Below are positions 47,820 through 54,109 of a stretch of DNA of 54,109 nt, piece by piece. Under the pieces are notes generated by a model. The model worked only from the letters and a program-made list of their open reading frames with translations, did no database searches and was not told the DNA's origin. Position numbers and translations under genes: made by a program. The stretch's first letter is position 1. Each line of letters starts with the position of its first letter. This DNA is from Hondaea fermentalgiana (lineage: Eukaryota; Sar; Bigyra; Thraustochytrida; Thraustochytriidae): contig NPFB01000043.1 in NCBI GenBank assembly GCA_014084085.1, positions 2,092-56,200 of the forward strand, given 5' to 3'.

Positions 47820-49124
47820 TCATTGTTCACCATGTTCAGGAGACTTTGGGTCTGAAGACATCTTCGTGTTTGTCCTGCTGGCCATCTCCGATGTGAGAAA
47901 AACAGCACCCTCAGCAAAACACTCTGCATCCTCCCACACAGCATAGTCTTCGCGGCGATGCTTGGAGCTCTGCCGATCATCGACAATGAGATGTGTTGGA
48001 AATGCGGGCATTGGAAGTGAAAGCGCAACTGTCTGTTGGAAAGTTGCGCGCAAACTGGCCAGGCTCACCTCCACATCCACTGGATCTTTGAGCAAATAGT
48101 CGATGCTGGCACTCACGTGAACGACGAGCCCCCACTCCTCATTCACCTTGTCTTGTTCTGCATCATAACGCCAAAAAGTCTCGAGCTGCGTGTTGATCTG
48201 CAAAGGAGGCGCACGTTCTGAAGCTGGCGTGACCTGCGCGAGGTGCGGGGCCTGGCCAAAGAGCGCCAGAACGATTTCGAAAGCAGTTCCTCCCGAGTGC
48301 GTGCGATTGGCTGTATTGAGCACACAGCGAGCAAAACGCTCAAGCATGGGTCTACGAAGCTGTGTGGCGCGCGCCCCGCCAGCGACGGCCCAGTCCAAGG
48401 ACTCGGAAAGGGCTGCCACGAGATCCTCGACAACGCCTTCGTATTTGGCCTCTGCACCACGCAGCATTCGCCCGTTGAGCTCCACCTCGTCGCGTTCTAC
48501 ATCGCGACGATCTTGATGTGTGGTGTCACCCGTGTCACCCGTGCCGCCACCGCCGCCAGCACTGTCAGCGTGCAGCCAGCACACGGGAACGCGGAGACCA
48601 CCGTTTGCACTTGGGTCGTTGTCGTCGTCGCTGTCTCCGCCGCCAAGACATGCCAGAGCAATCTCGCAAAATTCTTGCGGCGTCTCGGCAAGCTCAAGAC
48701 GTCCACGTACTGCATCCGCGTCGAGAGCCCCTTCACTGGAGCTGGCTGCAGCACGTCTTTGCGCTCCGGGTTCGCACGCACAGTGGTTCTCAAGAAATCC
48801 GGCAGTTTCTGCGTCGAGCGTCGATGCCGGACCCTGCGAGCGTAAGAGTTGGCACGCCAAACCGCGCCGTAGCCCTCGCGCCGCGTCTTTGAGCTGCGTC
48901 AGCTCGCGCTGCGCCTGCTGTAGCTCCGCGAGCGCCGGGCCGAAGCGCGCTTCCGGCGTGGCAACTTCGCCGCCAGCGCGAAGCGAGCTCTGCTCATCTC
49001 CGTGTTCACCGCCCTCGTCTGCGCTCGAGCTCGTGCTCGGTTTCTCCGGCGCGGCCACGCTGCGCCACGTACCGCCTGCTGGCGCTGCCGCCACGCGCGA
49101 GAGGTCCTCCAATGCAGCGAGCAT
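47820..49124 (-). CDS. Unrecognised 434-residue protein
   Basis: The frame starts at ATG 49124 (MLAALEDLSRVAAA) and runs 434 residues. The first 60 residues are low-complexity. A helical segment (about 65-95, LAELQQAQRELTQLKDAARG) looks like a short coiled coil. After an acidic, Gly-rich loop (about 165-210) comes a segment with alternating helices and strands (about 215-400), including EDLVAALSESLDWAVAGG, MLERFARCVLNTANRTH, VNEEWGLVVHVSASIDYLL and FPTHLIVDDRQSSKHR. This region looks folded, but I cannot assign it to a family. No signal peptide or transmembrane segment is visible. Its start is divergent from the TMEM86-like gene. Confidence 0.62.
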   Translation of the reverse strand: MLAALEDLSRVAAAPAGGTWRSVAAPEKPSTSSSADEGGEHGDEQSSLRAGGEVATPEARFGPALAELQQAQRELTQLKDAARGLRRGLACQLLRSQGPASTLDAETAGFLENHCACEPGAQRRAAASSSEGALDADAVRGRLELAETPQEFCEIALACLGGGDSDDDNDPSANGGLRVPVCWLHADSAGGGGGTGDTGDTTHQDRRDVERDEVELNGRMLRGAEAKYEGVVEDLVAALSESLDWAVAGGARATQLRRPMLERFARCVLNTANRTHSGGTAFEIVLALFGQAPHLAQVTPASERAPPLQINTQLETFWRYDAEQDKVNEEWGLVVHVSASIDYLLKDPVDVEVSLASLRATFQQTVALSLPMPAFPTHLIVDDRQSSKHRREDYAVWEDAECFAEGAVFLTSEMASRTNTKMSSDPKSPEHGEQ

Positions 49125-49872
49125 GGCGCCAGATGCAAAGAATGCAGTTTTGGTCTTCGGGCATCTCTACTACCTCTATACCTCATCATCATCATGATCG
49201 ATCTCATCATGGATGTCTCGCCTCAACGTCACCATGAGATTCCTTGGTCACCTTCGGGTCCTTGATACCATGGTCGGTCGCCGCCACGAGGACAGGTCAA
49301 ATTTGATCTATTGGGTCGAAAGGACGTGGACCATCATTGTGCCAAGGTCGAAATGGCTCCGGCCGAAGACAAACCAACCCCGATGCGAACGCATGTATAA
49401 GCCCGTGAGCAAGGCGCTAAAGGATCCACATGATGCGTCATCGTTTCGTCAGCTTTTAGAGCATTGGTATAACGATGACAAAACACCGGATCCAGGTTGC
49501 GTAATATGTTTTCTTTCAAAGAAGATTGGCAACAAGCTCAAAATCAGGCAATCTCGTAGGCCTAAAGTAGTATACTACATGCTGGCAGCTTGTCCTCGTT
49601 GGCCAATCTGAGCCACTGGCGCAATCATTGTTGTTGATGTCGTTGTTGATGATGATGATGTTGAGAACGCAAACATCTTGAATACGTGCAAGTGCGTGGC
49701 AGGCAAAATGTAAAAAGAGAGACCAATCAGCCTTGGCGAGGCAAGGCGCGACGCGAAGTGACCTTTGGCTCGGGAGCAAAAGGCACGCGGTCAGGCAGTC
49801 GGGCCTGAGACGAGCGCGCGAGCTTAAGAATTCAGCCGGAGCTCAGGACCTCACTCGCAAACCAGCAGCACA
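49125..49872. other. Divergent intergenic region
   Basis: It holds CAT/GAT repeats (about 49180-49212 and 49620-49665). A 132-codon plus-strand open frame with an ATG at 49213 (to 49611) has ordinary-looking residues but no recognised motif; I do not call it a gene. The promoters of the flanking genes should be here. Confidence 0.45.
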
Positions 49873-50742
49873 ATGGCTGGCGAGACTGTGCGGCGCATGG
49901 TGTTGGTGGCAGCGACGGCGCTGTGCTTTGCGTACTTCCTGACGCGGGCGCTCGAGGTGGAATTGAGCCTGCGCGTTAACGTAGTCCTCAAGGCCTTTCC
50001 CGTGCTGCTGCTCGCATTTGTAGGTCTCCTCGCGGACACAGAGCGAAATACAGTGCAGGGTGTGGTCTTTGCACATCGTATTGGCGTTGGAATCGCGCTC
50101 GGGGCGTTTGGCGATGTCGCGCTCGAGCTTGGCGACCAGGGGTTTCTTCCGGGCCTTGGCTTCTTTCTCTTTGGACACGTGATGTTCATCTCGGCGTTCA
50201 CCGTTGACACTGCCGCCGGCGTGACACGACGTGGAGGCAAGTCACGACTCTGGATGGGCCGTTTCTTGGCTCTTGCCTGGCTCAGTATCGTGACACTGAT
50301 TTACTCCGTGCTGGCACCGCACCTTTCTGAGAATTACAAGTACCCCGTTATTGCATACGTTGTTGTTTTGGGACAGATGGTGTACCGGGCCGCAGGGCGC
50401 TATATGCCGGCATGCGGCATGGAATCATATTACTACGGCTCAGTGGGCGCATTTGTCTTTGCGGCCTCTGACACTCTGCTCGCTTACAATCGTTTCGTAG
50501 AGCCAGTCTCGCATGCGCGCTACCTTGTCATTCTCCTTTACTACATTGGACAAATTGGTCTTGCCTCGGCAAGCATCCTTCCGCCCAAACAAGTTCAGGA
50601 AGCAGCTCTCGAAAAGGCCAAGGCCTTCGTTGCACCGGCGAAGCCCGCGGCTACGCCCGCGAAACCAGCCACCACGGGAGCGGCCTCAACCAAGTCTTTG
50701 TCAAAGAGGTCGAAGAAATCGGCAGCCAGACGGCGCAAGTAG
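49873..50742 (+). CDS. TMEM86/YhhN-family lysoplasmalogenase
   Basis: 289 residues from ATG 49873. About eight hydrophobic helices are visible. Family motifs are present: an early KAFPVLLLAF helix, ALGAFGDVALE with the acidic pair expected near the active site, GLGFFLFGHVMFISAF, and GAFVFAASDTLLAYNRF followed by YLVILLYYIGQIGLA. These match YhhN proteins, including the animal TMEM86A and TMEM86B, which hydrolyse the vinyl-ether bond of lysoplasmalogens in the endoplasmic reticulum. The last 45 residues are an Ala/Lys/Pro-rich tail ending in a basic cluster (KRSKKSAARRRK), which would face the cytosol and might act as an ER retrieval signal; that is inference. Length and start agree with the family (about 220-240 residues without the tail). 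Confidence 0.88.
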   Translation: MAGETVRRMVLVAATALCFAYFLTRALEVELSLRVNVVLKAFPVLLLAFVGLLADTERNTVQGVVFAHRIGVGIALGAFGDVALELGDQGFLPGLGFFLFGHVMFISAFTVDTAAGVTRRGGKSRLWMGRFLALAWLSIVTLIYSVLAPHLSENYKYPVIAYVVVLGQMVYRAAGRYMPACGMESYYYGSVGAFVFAASDTLLAYNRFVEPVSHARYLVILLYYIGQIGLASASILPPKQVQEAALEKAKAFVAPAKPAATPAKPATTGAASTKSLSKRSKKSAARRRK

Positions 50743-51015
50743 AGACACATCCTGACGTTCTAAGACCCTATGCTCGTAGCAGCAGCAGCAGCAGCAGCAG
50801 CTTCAAGCACTTTTGACCAAGAATCTTTCCTTGTCTTTTTCTTTTTCTTTTCACATGGCTTGCCACGGGAAAGACTTGGACGTCTCGAATCTCTCCAAAT
50901 CTCTCCAATACAGGCCATTTTATCGCTGGATCACACTGCTTCTCGGTCTCAAAAGCGAACAAACCCAAACGAGACAGTAGGCCTATGAAAAACACACAAC
51001 AAAATCTACTTATTT
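50743..51015. other. Convergent 3' spacer with (AGC)n
   Basis: The region holds about eight AGC units (50778-50801) in the probable 3' untranslated end of the TMEM86-like gene. No gene is seen. Confidence 0.7.
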
Positions 51016-53982
51016 TCACTGATCTCCGTTGTTCATGCAAAGCATCTTCTTGAGCGTCGACGATGTGCTCGAGGCGGAGGATTCCGAGGCTGCGTGCGAA
51101 GTGCGCGCAATGCGGGGCCACGAGGAGCCGCGCGGCGAAAGGCGGCGCATGGTCTTTCTACCCCGGCTCTTCGATGATGCACCAGCAGACAAATGCTTGC
51201 GCAAAACGTCAAAGTCGCCTCCTTCACGCTGAATGCACTGCGCTTTGGGATGAGCCTTGCCAAGCCCGTATGTGATGAGAAAGTCTCTAAAGTCTTGGTT
51301 GGCAGCCTTTGCGAGCGCGCTACCGTCCATGTCCATGGCGCCGAATTGCAAGAGAATCTTCGCAGATTTGGTATCTCCAAGCATTGCCGCGATCGAGAGC
51401 GGCGTCTCGTTGTTACTGTCTACCTCGTCCGGGGCCTCGCCGCGCTGCAAGAAGGCCAATACGGCCGTAGCGTCCTTGGATCGGCAGGCATCTGCAAGCG
51501 AGTCAAACCCAATGTCATCCTCGCGAGCCTCGATGGGCGCCAAGAGTGGGTTATCACGGTCCACGAGCTGAATATCATTGAGATCAGTCTCTTTTTGCGT
51601 CGTTCCTTTGGCAAACTGGACCGTGAAGAGCTTGTCGCCTTCGTAGTCGAGAATGGTTGCCGGATAAAACTCCTCGTTATCATGGTAAAGAGCACGGCAG
51701 GGCCTACCAGCCCAGTCAAAGTAGTTCTCAAAGTCCTCGCTTGGATCGCGTTCGTCAAACTCGATCCCGGCATACATGTCCGGGTCCTCTTCCTCCTCGC
51801 TCGCCTCCTCTTCCCTCGGGCTCGACTCTTCTTCTTCCTCTTCCTCTTCCTCATCTGCATCTTCTTGTTCGCTGCCGCTGTCGCGCTCGGAAGCAGCGCG
51901 TGATGCTAAACTCGTGTGGGCGCGTCTGCTCTGGTCACGGCTCACACTCGTGACCAAAGAGCTGCGACCGGACGAATCTCCAGAGGAGCGTGCGGTCGAA
52001 ATGGCCGCGCTCTTGAGGAGTTTATGTGATGCGGAGCCTGCATCCGCGACCTTGCCGTCTTTATCGCGAGAGCTAGACGAGCGTGTCGAAGAGCGCGTCG
52101 ACGATCGGCCTGAGCGCTTCGAAGACCGAGAGCGCTCAGCGCCGCCATAGACAACATCTTCTTCCTCACTCGCGTCTTCTTCCTCTTCCGAGTCTTCTTC
52201 CGAGTCTTCTTCTTCTTCTTCTTCTTCACGAATCGCGGAAAGCCGCGCGGTCTCACTGTCTACGTCTCCGGCAAGGCGACGAGAGCTCTTACGAGAGCGC
52301 CGCGATGATCTTGAAGAGCGTCTACTGCTTCGCTTATTGTCATCATTGTCATCGTCGCGGGCTTTGCTCGAACGTCTTGAGCTACGGCTAGCTGTGGACC
52401 TTCGCATGCTCATTCGAGAGACGCTCTTGCGTGCAAGAGCAGCATCGTCCGCATCTTCCGCTTCTTCCTCGTCCCTGTCATGCTGCTCGCTCCGTCGTGA
52501 CGAACGCTTTGATGCCGCAGAGAGACGCGACGACTTTGGCATGGTATCCGTATCGTCCTCCTCCGATGCCTCATCTAGATCATCGAGGGGCTCTTGACGG
52601 GCGCTTCGACGCGAAGAAGAACGCCGAGAGGCACGCTTCGATGCCGAAGACTGACGCGATAGCCTTGAGAGCACAGACTTGGTGCCGTCCATCTCTTCTT
52701 CTTCCTCCTCCTCGTCGCCATCCTCGTCCTGGTCTGCAACAATTGGTACGGCTGCAATGATGCCCGATGCAGCTGACATTCGCTTTGCGCGAGACGAGCG
52801 CATGCTCCCCTGGCTGGCGCGAGTCGACTTTGCCTCGTCCTCTTCGTTCTCGCGTACGGCAGAAAGGCGGTTCGATACGCCCCTTTGGCTCTGCCTCGCG
52901 AGAGAGGCACGAGAGCTCTTGCGGCGCATACTCTGACGAGCGCTCATGCGCTTACCGCTCGCTGGTTGTTCGGCTGCTGCACGAAGAGCCTCTTCTTCAT
53001 CGTCGGTGTTGGCATCGCTATCTGCAGCAACATCTTGAATAATTTCTGCGGGGGTCTCGTCGAGCCACGTAACGCGAGAAACCCGCCTCGGCGCGTCCGC
53101 GACCGGCTCACGCAGGATAGACCCGCGAATGCAGCTTTCACGGCGAGATTCGCGCATCGAATTCGATACTCGATTCTTCTTCTTTAGAATGGGTGGGGGG
53201 GGGGGCGCGGCAACGATAACCTCCTCCTCTTCCTCCTCCTCATCTTCTCGAACGTCTTCTTCGGAGTTGTGCTCATCGCTCTCGGTATTGAAATCCGCAT
53301 CACGAGGCAGAGATGACTTGGAAATAGTCGAATACATGTCGGAGAACTTTGTATCCAGGCGATCGTAAATGGTATCGTCCTCGCCGCCATCTTCGGTGTA
53401 ACCTCTCCCCCGCGCGCTGAGGGGGGCAGCTGCGGGGATCTCCACCTCGGCGCGCTTTGACGTTCGAGACCTTCGCAAGGACATACGGCTTCGACGTTTC
53501 GATGTTCGTGTGTCACTTTTGCGGGAGCTCGTTCGACTGCGCCGTGAGGTTCTGGCCATGCTGGACTCAAGTTGACCGTCATTGCGTGGGTCGACTTCCT
53601 CTTCGACGACTACAATAGGAAGCGAGAACCGCGCCGCCGCCTCGCCGGTCTCTTCCTCGTCCGACGCCATTTCGTCGTCGGAAAAGTGAAAGGCCCTGTT
53701 CTTGCGCGCGGCCATGGAGATGCGCCGCGCCACGCTCATGCGGTTCTGGCGAGGCTTTTTCCGCGCGAGCGGGCTCTTGTACGCTACATCGCCGGGGTGC
53801 TTGGCCTTGGGGTGTTTACACACGCCGCAAAGACCCTGAAACCCGAAGACCGGGTCGTACTGGAACCCCGGGCACTCGGCCGCGTTGGCGTACTTGACCT
53901 TGCGCTGCGACGCCGTCGCGGCAGCTCCGAGGTGCTGCATCGGGACCAAATTGCGCTCCAGCTGCCGGTCGTACCGCGGCAT
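51016..53982 (-). CDS. Long acidic/Arg-Ser-rich protein with Tudor-like domain and ankyrin repeats
   Basis: 988 residues from the first ATG at 53982 (MPRYDRQLERNLVP). The frame is open to the right window edge without an ATG, so a start outside the window is possible but less likely. Cys37, Cys52, Cys55, His57 and His62 form a C-x2-C and C/H cluster that could bind zinc. Most of the protein (about 100-745) alternates Arg/Ser blocks (SSRRSSRSS and similar) with Glu-rich blocks and is surely disordered. About residues 752-810 make a small barrel, Tudor-like by eye (GRPCRALYHDNEEFYPATIL then LFTVQFAKGTT). About 820-900 hold two ankyrin-like repeats (SNNETPLSIAAMLGDTKSAK, ILLQFGA). The arrangement suggests a chromatin or RNA-associated adaptor, but no function is established. 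Confidence 0.75.
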   Translation of the reverse strand: MPRYDRQLERNLVPMQHLGAAATASQRKVKYANAAECPGFQYDPVFGFQGLCGVCKHPKAKHPGDVAYKSPLARKKPRQNRMSVARRISMAARKNRAFHFSDDEMASDEEETGEAAARFSLPIVVVEEEVDPRNDGQLESSMARTSRRSRTSSRKSDTRTSKRRSRMSLRRSRTSKRAEVEIPAAAPLSARGRGYTEDGGEDDTIYDRLDTKFSDMYSTISKSSLPRDADFNTESDEHNSEEDVREDEEEEEEEVIVAAPPPPPILKKKNRVSNSMRESRRESCIRGSILREPVADAPRRVSRVTWLDETPAEIIQDVAADSDANTDDEEEALRAAAEQPASGKRMSARQSMRRKSSRASLARQSQRGVSNRLSAVRENEEDEAKSTRASQGSMRSSRAKRMSAASGIIAAVPIVADQDEDGDEEEEEEEMDGTKSVLSRLSRQSSASKRASRRSSSRRSARQEPLDDLDEASEEDDTDTMPKSSRLSAASKRSSRRSEQHDRDEEEAEDADDAALARKSVSRMSMRRSTASRSSRRSSKARDDDNDDNKRSSRRSSRSSRRSRKSSRRLAGDVDSETARLSAIREEEEEEEDSEEDSEEEEDASEEEDVVYGGAERSRSSKRSGRSSTRSSTRSSSSRDKDGKVADAGSASHKLLKSAAISTARSSGDSSGRSSLVTSVSRDQSRRAHTSLASRAASERDSGSEQEDADEEEEEEEEESSPREEEASEEEEDPDMYAGIEFDERDPSEDFENYFDWAGRPCRALYHDNEEFYPATILDYEGDKLFTVQFAKGTTQKETDLNDIQLVDRDNPLLAPIEAREDDIGFDSLADACRSKDATAVLAFLQRGEAPDEVDSNNETPLSIAAMLGDTKSAKILLQFGAMDMDGSALAKAANQDFRDFLITYGLGKAHPKAQCIQREGGDFDVLRKHLSAGASSKSRGRKTMRRLSPRGSSWPRIARTSHAASESSASSTSSTLKKMLCMNNGDQ

Positions 53983-54109
53983 CTTCCCCGACCTCTGCTC
54001 TTGCTCAATCCGCTGCTGTCGACGCCCTCGCTGCCCTTCTTCTCTCGCCCGCTCGCCCAAGCGCTCGAAGGAAATTGCTGCCGAGGAGAGTCTCGAGGAA
54101 CGCACGCAG

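Noticed and set aside
49213..49611. 132-codon plus-strand open frame
   Set aside because: It begins with an ATG, but no motif is recognised, the ATG lies inside CAT repeats and there is no other support; kept only as a note.

Overview
The window is eukaryotic nuclear DNA from a GC-rich, intron-poor protist. It has fifteen protein genes with long, mostly uninterrupted reading frames, large low-complexity insertions and no operons or Shine-Dalgarno sites. The one intron I can prove (19254-19433, inside the Enhancer-of-polycomb gene) has a GTAAGT donor, a perfect TACTAAC branch site and a TAG acceptor. Gene content (MyTH4-FERM myosin, soluble-type adenylyl cyclase, COQ8, TBCD, EPL1/EPC, Crinkler-like nuclease/pseudokinase, tandem Golgi-type sulfotransferases) fits a stramenopile such as a thraustochytrid/labyrinthulomycete. 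That placement is inference; no rRNA or organellar marker is present.

Layout: 1-2276 (+) 3' part of a protein with four beta-type repeats and a SAM domain; 3065-4720 (-) 2-oxoglutarate/Fe(II) dioxygenase-like protein; about 4.8-8.6 kb very GC-rich low-complexity DNA without a gene I can defend; 8660-10030 (+) cupredoxin-fold protein; 10.0-12.3 kb intergenic, more AT-rich; 12272-16696 (+) tubulin cofactor D; 17229-19781 (-, two exons) Enhancer-of-polycomb; 20268-22187 (-) Crinkler-like protein; 24127-31122 (+) soluble-type adenylyl cyclase fused to a class I phosphodiesterase; 31348-33204 (-) COQ8/ADCK; 33914-40198 (-) MyTH4-FERM myosin; 41042-41764 (-) small disordered protein; 43289-44614 and 46133-47323 (+) two paralogous sulfotransferases; 47820-49124 (-) unrecognised protein; 49873-50742 (+) TMEM86/YhhN lysoplasmalogenase; 51016-53982 (-) Tudor-like plus ankyrin protein.

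The genes do not form one pathway. Most are housekeeping or cytoskeletal (tubulin folding, NuA4-type chromatin, coenzyme Q, myosin motor) or membrane/polysaccharide enzymes. The most striking protein is the 2331-residue cyclase-phosphodiesterase, which appears to carry intact catalytic residues both for making and for destroying cAMP. Second is the nuclease-plus-pseudokinase protein of Crinkler type. Other unusual architectures are a small barrel-like insertion in cofactor D, a cupredoxin domain that has lost a copper ligand, and a myosin whose tail holds a long array of helical repeats. Many long reading frames on the opposite strands are by-products of high GC and simple repeats and are not annotated.
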